DNA of 64,000 nucleotides from Oceaniferula flava (GTDB lineage: Bacteria > Verrucomicrobiota > Verrucomicrobiia > Verrucomicrobiales > Akkermansiaceae). The stretch spans positions 124,001 to 188,000 of the forward strand of contig NZ_JAFBGL010000001.1 of the NCBI RefSeq assembly GCF_016811075.1. The letters run 5' to 3'. The position numbers were made by a program, and so were the translations under genes. Each line of letters opens with the position of its first letter. The stretch's first letter is position 1. The notes beneath the pieces were generated by a model, which searched no databases, was not told where the DNA came from, and worked only from the letters and a program-made list of their open reading frames with translations. Of this stretch, positions 23,610-32,742 are shown piece by piece.

Positions 23610-26453
23610 ATGGATCAGGACTTTCGCGATCGATTGGACAAGCTGGTGACCCGGCAGGCAGAGATGCAGTCTCAGCTGAAGCGTCTGGGCAGAGAGAGTG
23701 AGCGGATGGATGCTGACATTCGGCAGGTGTCTGAGGCATTGTGGAAGGAGGAAAAAGCATCCGCCAAGAACCTAGATCAGCTGAAAAAGTCGATCGCGGA
23801 CGAGAGGAAGCAGCCCAAGCTGCCAGCTCCACCACCTCTTCCTCGGAAAAGTGCAGCGCTGCAGGGTGCGAAAGACGACGGCAAAAAGCCGAAGCGTGCG
23901 ACTCCATCGCCGCTAAAAGCCACGGCGCTAGCCCAGCCATCATCCGCTCAGAAGAGTGTCCGAAAACCAGCCTTCAACAGCGGTGAGTGGGAGTTGAATT
24001 TTGGCAAGATCTGGCTGGTTCGGATCGGGGTGCTATTACTGCTCACGGGGCTGATTTTCCTGAGCACCTATGCGTATAAAAACTGGCTGTTCAATGCCGG
24101 AGCAGGAGCCAAGGTGGCATTTTTCATGATCATCTCGTTAAGTCTGACCAGTCTGGGGATGTGGCTGGAGAGGAAGAAAAAGCGTTTTCTCCACTACGGG
24201 CGGGTGGTGGCGTCGGGTGGCCTGGCGGCCGGCTATTACACGATTTATGCCTCACATTTCACCCCTTCGCTGAAGCTCATCGATAGCACGATCCTCGTGG
24301 GCTTTCTGCTTACCATCTGGGCGGCGATGATGTTGGCTTACGCGGTGTGGAAACGATCGCGAGTCGTCGCGGTGATGGACATCGGTCTCGCCTTCTACGG
24401 CACCATCGTGAATCCCGCCGGATGGCTCTCGTTATTTTCCGCGCTGCTTTTGTCGGCCGCCGGTATCGGGCTGATGTTGCGGTTCAAGTGGATTGTCATC
24501 GGCATCGGCACGATGATTGCGGCCTACATCGCACATGCATTCTGGCTCGGTGGGTATTATCCACAGCAGGCGCAGGAGTCGGTGCGGATTACTTATTTGC
24601 TGAGTTACTGGCTGCTTTTCACCGTAGCTCTGACTCTACCTGCCGCGAAATCTTTGGAGGCAAAAATCCAGCGGATGTTCTGCGCGATCAACAATGGCGC
24701 GGCGTGGACTTTGACCGTGTTCTTGATTCCGTCCTTCACGCCTCATGCCCAGATCGGCTGGATCAGTCTGGGCGTGGGAACCCTGTGGCTAGGACTGGCC
24801 GTGGTCGCGCGGCGAGGGGCAATTTGGCATCGCTCACTGACATCGATTTTTGCCTATCAGGGGATCTTCATCGCCAGTTTGGGAATCCTGATCGAGGCCA
24901 CCGGCTACACGCGTTTCTTGGTGTTCGCGGTTGAGGCCTGTGTGCTGTTAGCCGGGGCGCGTCGTTTCGGTGGTTCACTGACACGTGTCTTGTCGGTGTT
25001 GATGTATTTCTGCGCCTTGGTGACCGCTGTGCCAGCTGTGACTGGAGGGGCCATCGCGCCATGGCTGAGCTACGCCGCGCTGGCTCTGGTGAGTGCGGTC
25101 TACACCGCCATGGTGAACCATGATTTGGCGAAGGGGGCGTCAGAGGCAGAGGGACACCATCTTCTGTCCTTGCTGCCGGCATTGATGACTTGGGCGATCC
25201 TCGGCTTCGGCGTGTTTGATCGTCTACCCCTCGCTGTGGGCATCAATGCCATGTGGCTCACCGTGACAGCAGTGATGAGTCTTTTTTTCCTGCTGAAAAA
25301 ACCAAGATGGATCGCAGACCTCGCGACCATGTCAGTGATCGTGGCCTTTGCCGGCGTCGGGAGCTTTCTCTATGGGCTCGGTTCTCTGCCGGTGGCGGGG
25401 GCGTTGCTTCCGCTCCTCGGAATCGCTTCGTTCTGGTGGATGGCGCCTGCACTGAGTCAGGCTTGGGCGGATCTTGCCGAGAACAAGACGACCGATGCCG
25501 AAGTCCACAATGGGGCGTTCGAGTGGGTGTTCAGTTGTCTCTTTTGGCTGTCGCTGACGATGACTGTCAACGAGCAACTGGTGAGTAGTCGATGGTGGCT
25601 GCTGCTTGGTGGCGCGTTGGCTCTGGTCGGTCACGGTGGTGCCGAGCTCACCAAGCGCCGGAGCTTCGGTGTGCCGCCGTTGCTGTTGCACATTGGAAGC
25701 ATTTTACTGCTCGTTGTCGTGGGCACGCGGGAATCGGCGCTCGGCTGGGCGACGGTTGCCTTACTGTTGGCGCATTTGGCATGGGTGGATGCGCGCAGGA
25801 ACGCGGTGGCCCGGGGCTGGCTGAAAATGGGCCTGTCGTTTGCGCTCACTGTGGCAGCCAGCGTGCATGCTTTTCAAGGTTTCGATCGACCGGACATCGC
25901 GCTGACGATGCTGGGGCTCGGGATGATGTTCTGGGCGTGGCAGCGGAAGGATGTGATTTTTGCCACGACTGGGGGATTGCTGCCCTTGGCGATTGCCTGC
26001 GTCACAGCCATCACCCTTCACCCTGGTCAGGACTGGATGAGATACTTGCCGATCGGTGCCGCCCTTGGCTGCCATGCGCTGCTCTGGTTGGGCAGCGAGG
26101 ATGATGTCTCCTGGAAACCTCTTCGCGTTCTCTTGCTGAGTGCGGGGATCGGGGCTCTGGTGATTGCCGCGTCTTTCCATGTGCACCTCAGTTTCCATGG
26201 GGCTGGCATGGCGATTTGTTGGGCTCTGCTGGCGATGGCGTTATTCTGCGCGGGGCTGGCGCTGCGCTGTCGCCCTTACCGACTGATCGGTCTGTTCTGG
26301 CTCGCCGCCGCAGTGGCGCACGTGGTGTTGATTGATGTCTTGAGGATGGAAACCGTCGGTCGTATTCTCAGCTTCATCACACTTGGACTCGTGCTGCTAG
26401 GGCTGGGTTTCCTCTACAACCGCTACCAAGAAACAATCCGTAAATTTCTCTGA
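23610..26453 (+). CDS. Large multi-pass membrane protein, DUF2339 family
   Basis: A 947-residue inner-membrane protein. The first ~80 residues form a charged coiled coil (DRLDKLVTRQAEMQSQLKRL), and a Pro/Lys/Ala-rich linker runs to about residue 125. The DUF2339 start follows (GKIWLVRIGVLLLLTGLIF), then well over 20 hydrophobic segments to the C-terminus. The family is common in Gram-negative bacteria, has no known enzymatic activity, and is only loosely linked to cell envelope functions. No catalytic motifs were noticed. It stands alone between lspA and the TPM-domain gene. Confidence 0.85.
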   Translation: MDQDFRDRLDKLVTRQAEMQSQLKRLGRESERMDADIRQVSEALWKEEKASAKNLDQLKKSIADERKQPKLPAPPPLPRKSAALQGAKDDGKKPKRATPSPLKATALAQPSSAQKSVRKPAFNSGEWELNFGKIWLVRIGVLLLLTGLIFLSTYAYKNWLFNAGAGAKVAFFMIISLSLTSLGMWLERKKKRFLHYGRVVASGGLAAGYYTIYASHFTPSLKLIDSTILVGFLLTIWAAMMLAYAVWKRSRVVAVMDIGLAFYGTIVNPAGWLSLFSALLLSAAGIGLMLRFKWIVIGIGTMIAAYIAHAFWLGGYYPQQAQESVRITYLLSYWLLFTVALTLPAAKSLEAKIQRMFCAINNGAAWTLTVFLIPSFTPHAQIGWISLGVGTLWLGLAVVARRGAIWHRSLTSIFAYQGIFIASLGILIEATGYTRFLVFAVEACVLLAGARRFGGSLTRVLSVLMYFCALVTAVPAVTGGAIAPWLSYAALALVSAVYTAMVNHDLAKGASEAEGHHLLSLLPALMTWAILGFGVFDRLPLAVGINAMWLTVTAVMSLFFLLKKPRWIADLATMSVIVAFAGVGSFLYGLGSLPVAGALLPLLGIASFWWMAPALSQAWADLAENKTTDAEVHNGAFEWVFSCLFWLSLTMTVNEQLVSSRWWLLLGGALALVGHGGAELTKRRSFGVPPLLLHIGSILLLVVVGTRESALGWATVALLLAHLAWVDARRNAVARGWLKMGLSFALTVAASVHAFQGFDRPDIALTMLGLGMMFWAWQRKDVIFATTGGLLPLAIACVTAITLHPGQDWMRYLPIGAALGCHALLWLGSEDDVSWKPLRVLLLSAGIGALVIAASFHVHLSFHGAGMAICWALLAMALFCAGLALRCRPYRLIGLFWLAAAVAHVVLIDVLRMETVGRILSFITLGLVLLGLGFLYNRYQETIRKFL

Positions 26454-26537
26454 CTGATAGGTGGGGGCGTCCCTTGGAGAAAATGAACCCCGCCGAATGG
26501 GAAGGGGGCTTTCTAGCAGCTCGGCAGAGATACGCGC

Positions 26538-27377
26538 TTGAGTAATGCTTCAGGAAAGTTTAAAGACAACCTTGTGAAACCATGGAGCGCCAAAATCGTC
26601 TCAAGACTCTTCAGCATGATGATGCTGTTGGCTAGTTGTTGCTTGGTCATTCCGGCGGTTGCACAGATTGATTTGTCGCCCGAAAAAGTGCTGCCAGCAG
26701 CGCCTCCGAATCACGTCCTGGATCAGGCTGATGTTTTTCGTGAAAAGCCTGAGCAGCTCGCCGAACTCTCGGCCACGCTGGCAAGCATCCAGCAGAAACA
26801 TGGTTATCAGGTGTATTTTGCCGTTTACTACAATATCTTGGATGGTTCGGTGCAAGGGCGGGCCGATGAACTCTACCGCGCCTGGCTGAAGGAGGAAAAA
26901 CGCGGTTTGGTGATTGTGATTCAACGTGACCCGGCGGTGGACGGGCAAAATGTGGCGGCTTCGTATTTCCAAGGCACAGGTTTGGAGCGCGACAGCGAGC
27001 CGGGCGTGATTCCCGACCGAGAAATGAATGGCATTATTCGAGCTGCGTTGGGCAAACGGGCGGATAGCTCAGATCCGGCAGTCCGCTGTAATGCTGTTCT
27101 TGCTGGTGTGGAGGAGGGGATGGACGATTACTTCGCCATCGCGCCTGCCAAGTGGAGCGATGCCGCCAACCTCAAGATGATGGCCGTGCTTTTGGGCGTG
27201 ATCGCCGTGTTGGCGATCGGTGGTTGGCTGGTGTGGAGGCGGCTCAACGCGAGCGAGGAAAAATCTCAGCAGTATTTCACTTTCCCAATGGTCGACGTGG
27301 CTCAACGTTTGGGCGCGCCTTACGGTGGGGGCTGGGGGAGTGAGAAGCGTTTCCAGCCTTCTTCTTCAAAGAAATAA
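26538..27377 (+). CDS. TPM-domain (YgcG-type) membrane-anchored protein
   Basis: An exported protein of up to 279 residues. A signal segment (MMMLLASCCLVIPAVAQ) precedes a TPM domain (about residues 60-185; VLDQADVFREKPEQLAELSATLASIQQKHGYQVYFAVY). A membrane segment near residue 212 (MMAVLLGVIAVLAIGGWLVW) and a short cytoplasmic tail follow. TPM domains are linked to photosystem repair in plants and to envelope phosphatases or unknown roles in bacteria. The start is uncertain: TTG at 26538 is the longest option, and GTG at 26574 gives a more compact signal peptide. The last 101 bases overlap the convergent DUF2062 gene. Confidence 0.72.
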   Translation: MSNASGKFKDNLVKPWSAKIVSRLFSMMMLLASCCLVIPAVAQIDLSPEKVLPAAPPNHVLDQADVFREKPEQLAELSATLASIQQKHGYQVYFAVYYNILDGSVQGRADELYRAWLKEEKRGLVIVIQRDPAVDGQNVAASYFQGTGLERDSEPGVIPDREMNGIIRAALGKRADSSDPAVRCNAVLAGVEEGMDDYFAIAPAKWSDAANLKMMAVLLGVIAVLAIGGWLVWRRLNASEEKSQQYFTFPMVDVAQRLGAPYGGGWGSEKRFQPSSSKK

Positions 27378-27891
27378 CCGCCCGTCCCTGATTGGGGAGA
27401 AAGAGCGAAATGCCGTAGACCAGAGGGTAGGCCAGTAAGCTTAGAATAATGCCCATGGCGATGAAGCCGACGGTGAAATTCGCCGGGCTGCCCACGATAT
27501 CAAGTCCAGGGAAGGGAATCCGCGTTTCCTTGCTGAAGGGCAGCGGGATGTTCATGTGGTCGTGGAGCCAGCTGCCAAATTTGATCTGCAAGAGAATCAA
27601 CGGCGGATAGGTGAAGGGGTTCGAGATCCAACATGCCGCCATGGACACGGGGATGTTCACACGGGAGCGCATGCAGGCGAGGGCTGCCACCAGCATCTGG
27701 AAGGGAATCGGTAGCATGGCGCAGAAAAGCCCGATGGATAAGCCGCCGGCCACTGTTCTCCGGCAGGGACGCCAGAGGGCTCTGTCGAACAGAGGTTTGG
27801 TAAGTGCCACGAGCCATGGTCGACTCCGAATACGAGGGTGCCGCAGATAGCGATAGGCCTTGCGGACCAATCGAAGGTATTTTTGTTTCAT
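27277..27891 (-). CDS. DUF2062 membrane protein
   Basis: A 204-residue inner-membrane protein of the DUF2062 family. A basic amphipathic start (RKAYRYLRHPRIRSRPW) is followed by ARRTVAGG-like and GLFCAMLPIPFQMLVAALAC segments, the conserved NIPVSMAACWISNPFTYPP, and another membrane pair near residues 140-165. The function is unknown; homologues sit near cell wall and glycosyltransferase genes. Its polar C-terminal tail (about 34 residues) is encoded opposite the end of the TPM-domain gene. A stop further upstream would have avoided the overlap, so it may be functional or reflect drift of a stop codon. Confidence 0.78.
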   Translation of the reverse strand: MKQKYLRLVRKAYRYLRHPRIRSRPWLVALTKPLFDRALWRPCRRTVAGGLSIGLFCAMLPIPFQMLVAALACMRSRVNIPVSMAACWISNPFTYPPLILLQIKFGSWLHDHMNIPLPFSKETRIPFPGLDIVGSPANFTVGFIAMGIILSLLAYPLVYGISLFLPNQGRAVISLKKKAGNASHSPSPHRKARPNVEPRRPLGK

Positions 27892-28058
27892 GCTAGGCGG
27901 CGGGGGATGTGTGTGAAGGGGGCTGGCTCAATGTGGGGGAAACTGGAAGGCGCCCGTGGGCATCATGGTCTCCTGAATGAGCTATTTTCAATACGAAAAC
28001 GGAACAAGACACATTTCACCGCGGACGAGTCGGCCACTTGGGTAACTTACTCGACATA

Positions 28059-28093
28059 GAAAAACCCGCAACTGTCAGTGACAGATGCGGGTT
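28059..28093 (-). terminator. Rho-independent terminator of the TIGR04073 gene
   Basis: CCCGCA (28065-28070) pairs with TGCGGG (28086-28091); the loop contains a further small repeat (CTGTCAGTGACAG). Read on the minus strand, the stem is followed by TTTTT. It lies 40 bases after the stop of the gene at 28133. The remaining gap to 27891 shows nothing else recognised. Confidence 0.82.
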
Positions 28094-28132
28094 GAAAAGG
28101 ATCGAATTAACCAGCGGACTGGTTAAGGTCAA

Positions 28133-28561
28133 TTACCACTGCTGAGAGCGAGTGTGGTAGTAGTGCTCGGAACCGAGAACAGGAGGGAACTCGGAGAGTC
28201 CGTCATGGGGGTTCATTTCGATGCGGTGGTCTTCACCACAACGCTCGTAAGGTGGCTTGAATGTGCCGTGGTAAGTTGGGCAGTGGAAGGTCACCAGCTC
28301 GTAGAAACCGTAGCCGAGACGCTTGAATGCGCGGCGACCACCGTCAACAGCTCCGTAAGACCAGCCAGCCTTGCGGCCGTAGGATTCGTTCTTGCGAACG
28401 ATCTGCTCAGGGATCTCAATAAAGCCGTAGAGAATGTTGCTGATGGCGCGGCCAAGCTTACGGGTGGATGTGTAAGTGGAGCCAGGAGGGGCCTGAATGT
28501 CAGCCATGGCACCGGAGGCCGTGACGACTAATGCTGCTGCGATCGTAAGTGCTTTTTTCAT
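28133..28561 (-). CDS. Exosortase-system-associated protein, TIGR04073 family
   Basis: A 142-residue exported protein with a clean signal peptide (MKKALTIAAALVVTASGAMA). The central TRKLGRAISNILYGFIEIPEQI is the hallmark of the TIGR04073 family, found in Verrucomicrobia and other bacteria that carry exosortase/PEP-CTERM sorting systems. The later part is Gly/Tyr rich with two Cys (HCP, ERCGE) and ends SQQW. No exosortase gene and no obvious PEP-CTERM tail is present in the window. It is a single-gene unit with its own terminator; its divergent upstream region is 232 bases long and shared with the gene at 28794. Confidence 0.78.
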   Translation of the reverse strand: MKKALTIAAALVVTASGAMADIQAPPGSTYTSTRKLGRAISNILYGFIEIPEQIVRKNESYGRKAGWSYGAVDGGRRAFKRLGYGFYELVTFHCPTYHGTFKPPYERCGEDHRIEMNPHDGLSEFPPVLGSEHYYHTRSQQW

Positions 28562-28793
28562 CGTGCTGTGATATTGAATGGCAGATCTTCGGGTGGCAAT
28601 GGAAAAATGGATTTTTTATCCAATGAGATGAAAGATCTGAGCTGTTGCTTGCTTGGTTAAGAGCGATGGCTCGCGTAAGGATCAGCTATGCAACGTTGCT
28701 CCAATGCTTGGTGGTAGTTCGGCCAAGGCACGGTCAAACAGGTGTAAGAAATAATCCTTGTGGGACTGCGAGGATGTCGTTAGAAAATGGGCG

Positions 28794-31709
28794 ATGTTTG
28801 TTACCCGGGTTCTACTTCCAACTCTCGCTCTGCTGGGGTGCGGCGTTGTGTCGGCTCGTGGCGAAGCTGCTCCTGACTCGAATCTCGCTGAGAAAGCGGA
28901 TTATGGTCCCGCTTTTCAACGCCTGGTGGCGCTGGGCCTTCCGGATTCCGAAGGGGCGAGCTACGTGAAGTTGACCTTGCAGGCTCAGAATCAACATTCC
29001 GCACAAACTTACTACAGTCGGCAGGCGACGGTTCCCCGTGAGGGCAATGCCTGGGTGCTGCCAGAGAGGGAACAAAAGGAACAAGGGGTATTTACCGTCA
29101 TCCATAATTACAGCGAGTCAATTCAAGTCTCTCAGAAAGCGAAGCGCAATGGTTTAATGCGTGCTTTGATCGGTAAAGCGAAGCCGAGTAAGAAAGGTGG
29201 AGTCGTTGGTGATTGGTCGCCGGTGGATGCCGCCAAGGATGCCGAAAAAATAATTGGGCACCTCGACGTGCTAGCGTTGGATGGCCGGACCTTCGATGCC
29301 GACCGTTGGGGCTATGACCACAGCGCCTCCAAGCTGGCTTCAAACGTGTTAGTCATAGCCTGCCACATGTATCGTGCAGGATTCACCGCTGAGGGAAACC
29401 GGATGGCTCAGAAGGTTCTTACGCTTTCGCCCTCGCCAACGATGGTGATCGATAACGTGGTGGGGGACCTTGCCGAGCAACAATATGCCGCTCTCGCTGA
29501 AGCTTTTTTTTCCAACAAAGATTGGCAAGCCTACCATGACGGCTTGGTGGCCTTGGAGAAGCGGTTCCCCAGAGGCTGGAGGGGTCGATTAGGGGTGAAG
29601 ATTCTGTTGCCCAAAGTGGAGGCTAAAATCAATGGAGAACAGGCAAGCATGGCGCAGTTCAAAGGAGTGCGGCTGAAACCGGAAGCCGTTAAGATCCTCG
29701 ATGCACTTCTTGCGCGCACCGATCCTATCCGCGTCAATCCTCGGCCCCTATGGCTAGTCGCCAAAGGAAACATGCAGGCTGAGAGAAACTACGGCGGAGA
29801 GGAGGTAGCTGAGGAATGGCTGCAAAAACTTTGCGCCATAGGAATGGATGGTTTCATTGCTCTGGCTGCAGTGGCCGCCGACGAAACATTGATCGCGACA
29901 CACATTGGCGAGAGTTCCTCTAGTGCCTATTCGCAGATGCAGATGATGCGAGCGATGATGGGGTCGTCTTCAAATTCGATCGATGTCCAGGCTCTGACCG
30001 CCTACAACGCGATGCGGCGACCCTGTACCCGCGGAGAGATAGCTCGGCGCATTTTGATCAGCACGCTTCCTAACCCAGATAATGATTTGGAGCAAAAATC
30101 GGCCGAAGGGTTGCGCGATTTTGCCTATCAGTGGTGGCTTGAGCACCTTGCCGATTCCCGCTCGACACTGGCGCGGCATTTCATGGAAACTGGTGACGAC
30201 GAGCAGCAGAGCATCGCTGTGCAAGTGCTGATATCCAGTGGCAATGATGCGGATTCGAAGTTGGTTGAGGAGTTTATCATGTCGGCTGAATCGTTATCGA
30301 TGTCGCTCACCATGTTAGAGCCTTATTTGAAAGCGCGGCGCGGCAAGGCCAAGGATTTTTATAAGAAGTATTCCTCCTCCTTGCTCGATCAGGCGTCCGG
30401 TCAGGATGAGAGTTCTCTTCCATGGAGCATTCGCGAAGCCGGTGGCCTTGAAAAGTTTCTAAAGCGACTCTCCGTCTACGTCGAGGAAGTCAGCCCGGAT
30501 AAGATTTTGGCCGATATGCGGTCTGGAAAAACCAGCCTACAAAATGGTATGGAGATGCTTAGCGCGGCAGTGGGCCCCGAGGGTATTTTCAAGCAATACC
30601 CAGCGCTCATCGAGATCGTCGCCGCACAAAAGAACCTCGCTGCGCAAACCGTGGTCCTCAGTGCATTGACCGAGCAGGTTTACACCGCGTATTACGAAAT
30701 GGAGGAATCGACGCAGGCGGCACTTCAGCAGGAGCTTTTGGAACAACTTCCTGCTTCCAAGGAGGCTTGGGGAAAGTTGCTGACGAAGACGGAACAACCT
30801 AGCGACAGCAACGATCAACAAGCCTTGCGCAGCCTGCCATCGCTCGCCGTCTATGCCGCTTGGTCGATGGAGGCGATTTACTACCCTCAGCATGCGGAGT
30901 CACTGCAGGCGCTTCACCAATTGCTCGGCCCTCAGAAAATGGCGGAGTTCATTCTCACACGCGCCAAGCAGCTACTCGACGATCCAAAAACGGCCGATTT
31001 TCCTAGCCCCGATCAGGTGACCGAGGCCCGTAGGAAATCCATCCGCGAGGACCTCACTGCTTTCACGCCGCTTGAGGTGGCGAACTATCATCAGAAACTT
31101 ACGTTGTCTGAAAAACTTGCCTGGCAAGAAATCTTGGCTGCTTACGGCGATGACATACCCGCTGGCGTTAGCGGACTGAGTAAGATGATTGTCGAGATAA
31201 GCTGGGCCAGGGCCCCTGATACGGATGCCGCTCACCAGAAAAAGTTGGGCGATCTTTTGCTCAACCAAGAACTTAATCAGAAGCTGATCGAGCAGTTATT
31301 GAATACGCTCTCCAAGAATGCTGAGCAAAATGCGCCCTATGTCTTCATGCTGCAGATGGGCGCTGGCACGGGCACCGGTATCACCTTGCATGCTTGGAGC
31401 GGTTTGCAGTCGCACTCATGGAAAACACGCATCATGGCAGAGGCCACCAGCAAGCTGAAAGAAGATCAGGCAACATCTCTCGCAGGTGTCTCGATTTATG
31501 AAAATCGTGATTGGCTAACAGGCATCAAGTTTATGCCGGCGCAAAATGATCAAGAGGAGGCAGAGCAGGTCAATAAGGTGATCAAAGCCATTGTCGAGAA
31601 CGTCAAAAATGGAAGCAGGGCCAATATCATGTTCTTCACCGAGACTGCCAGTCATTTGAAAAAAGTTTCCGAGGAGAGTTCTCAGAAGCGACTTCTTCCT
31701 GCACCTTAA
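28794..31709 (+). CDS. Large exported protein of unknown function, head of the MoxR cluster
   Basis: A 971-residue protein that I do not recognise. The start MFVTRVLLPTLALLGCGVVSARGEA is a signal peptide and may be a lipobox (LLGC). The rest is mainly helical and polar with no long membrane segment. Helical stretches recur (TVVLSALTEQVYTAYYEME, AEFILTRAKQLLDDP), suggesting an alpha solenoid or TPR-like fold. The only Cys residues noticed are scattered. The ATG at 28794 is preferred; a TTG at 28758 would add 12 charged residues before the signal peptide. It ends 44 bases before moxR and runs in the same direction, so it may belong to that operon. Confidence 0.6.
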   Translation: MFVTRVLLPTLALLGCGVVSARGEAAPDSNLAEKADYGPAFQRLVALGLPDSEGASYVKLTLQAQNQHSAQTYYSRQATVPREGNAWVLPEREQKEQGVFTVIHNYSESIQVSQKAKRNGLMRALIGKAKPSKKGGVVGDWSPVDAAKDAEKIIGHLDVLALDGRTFDADRWGYDHSASKLASNVLVIACHMYRAGFTAEGNRMAQKVLTLSPSPTMVIDNVVGDLAEQQYAALAEAFFSNKDWQAYHDGLVALEKRFPRGWRGRLGVKILLPKVEAKINGEQASMAQFKGVRLKPEAVKILDALLARTDPIRVNPRPLWLVAKGNMQAERNYGGEEVAEEWLQKLCAIGMDGFIALAAVAADETLIATHIGESSSSAYSQMQMMRAMMGSSSNSIDVQALTAYNAMRRPCTRGEIARRILISTLPNPDNDLEQKSAEGLRDFAYQWWLEHLADSRSTLARHFMETGDDEQQSIAVQVLISSGNDADSKLVEEFIMSAESLSMSLTMLEPYLKARRGKAKDFYKKYSSSLLDQASGQDESSLPWSIREAGGLEKFLKRLSVYVEEVSPDKILADMRSGKTSLQNGMEMLSAAVGPEGIFKQYPALIEIVAAQKNLAAQTVVLSALTEQVYTAYYEMEESTQAALQQELLEQLPASKEAWGKLLTKTEQPSDSNDQQALRSLPSLAVYAAWSMEAIYYPQHAESLQALHQLLGPQKMAEFILTRAKQLLDDPKTADFPSPDQVTEARRKSIREDLTAFTPLEVANYHQKLTLSEKLAWQEILAAYGDDIPAGVSGLSKMIVEISWARAPDTDAAHQKKLGDLLLNQELNQKLIEQLLNTLSKNAEQNAPYVFMLQMGAGTGTGITLHAWSGLQSHSWKTRIMAEATSKLKEDQATSLAGVSIYENRDWLTGIKFMPAQNDQEEAEQVNKVIKAIVENVKNGSRANIMFFTETASHLKKVSEESSQKRLLPAP

Positions 31710-31753
31710 ATTACATACTTAACAATCTATCCCCCTTCCAACACAGTTTTATT

Positions 31754-32737
31754 ATGAGTGAATCCAAACCTCCCTCCGAACAATGGGAAAGCATCCAGAA
31801 CTCCGTGGCCGAGATCCGCACGCAGACGGCGAAGGTCATCGTGGGTCAGGAAAAAGTCGTCGAGGAGATGCTCGTCTCCCTTCTCTGTAAAGGCCACTGT
31901 CTGCTCACCGGGGTGCCGGGGCTGGCTAAGACGTTGTTAGTGTCGACGCTGGGCACGATTCTTGGTCTCAAGTTCCAGCGGATTCAGTTCACACCTGACC
32001 TGATGCCCACCGATATCGTCGGCTCTGAAATCCTCCAGACCGGCGACGGTGCAGGGCGTGGGTTTGAGTTCGTGCCGGGCCCTATTTTTGCCAACTTGAT
32101 CCTCGCCGATGAGGTTAACCGGACACCTCCCAAAACTCAGGCTGCTTTGTTAGAGGCGATGCAGGAAAAGCAGGTCACCGTCGCAGGTCAGACTCGAAAC
32201 CTGGACGAGCCCTTCATCGTTTTTGCCACCCAGAACCCCATCGAACACGAAGGCACCTATCCTCTGCCCGAGGCGCAGTTAGACCGATTCTTTTTCAACG
32301 TCATGATCGATTATCCGACCATCGAGGAGGAGGAAGAAGTCATCCGCCGGACCACTGGCCGCAGCACCGACTCTGCCGATCCTATTCTGGATGCCGCCGG
32401 AGTGATCGCGCTGCAGGACGCCACACTCGATGTGCCTCTGCCGGATAATGTGGTGAAATACATCCTTCAGACGGTGCACAAATCACGCCCTAACACTGCC
32501 GCCGCCAGCGACTTCGTGAACAACTACGTCGACTACGGTGCCGGCCCGCGTGCTTCGCAATGTTTGGCTCGCGCCGCCCGTGCACTGGCGCTGCTGCGAG
32601 GTCGTAGCACCGCCTCGGTGGAGGAGGTGCGCGATGTCGCGCTGCCGATTCTTCGCCACCGCGTGATCCCTAACTACAATGCCACCGGTGAAGGTGTCAG
32701 CGTGGAAAACGTCATCAGTGAGCTTCTGAAGGACTAG
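31754..32737 (+). CDS. MoxR-family AAA+ ATPase
   Basis: A 327-residue cytoplasmic AAA+ ATPase. Walker A is GVPGLAKTLL near residue 55, and Walker B is LILADEVNRTPPKTQAALLEAM with the MoxR-typical sequence after it. Sensor 1 is FVFATQNPIEHEGTYPLPEAQLDRF. MoxR ATPases work with VWA-domain partners as chaperones that assemble or activate envelope and enzyme complexes. It is followed 5 bases later by its DUF58 partner, the standard pairing. Confidence 0.94.
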   Translation: MSESKPPSEQWESIQNSVAEIRTQTAKVIVGQEKVVEEMLVSLLCKGHCLLTGVPGLAKTLLVSTLGTILGLKFQRIQFTPDLMPTDIVGSEILQTGDGAGRGFEFVPGPIFANLILADEVNRTPPKTQAALLEAMQEKQVTVAGQTRNLDEPFIVFATQNPIEHEGTYPLPEAQLDRFFFNVMIDYPTIEEEEEVIRRTTGRSTDSADPILDAAGVIALQDATLDVPLPDNVVKYILQTVHKSRPNTAAASDFVNNYVDYGAGPRASQCLARAARALALLRGRSTASVEEVRDVALPILRHRVIPNYNATGEGVSVENVISELLKD

Positions 32738-32742
32738 TCTGC

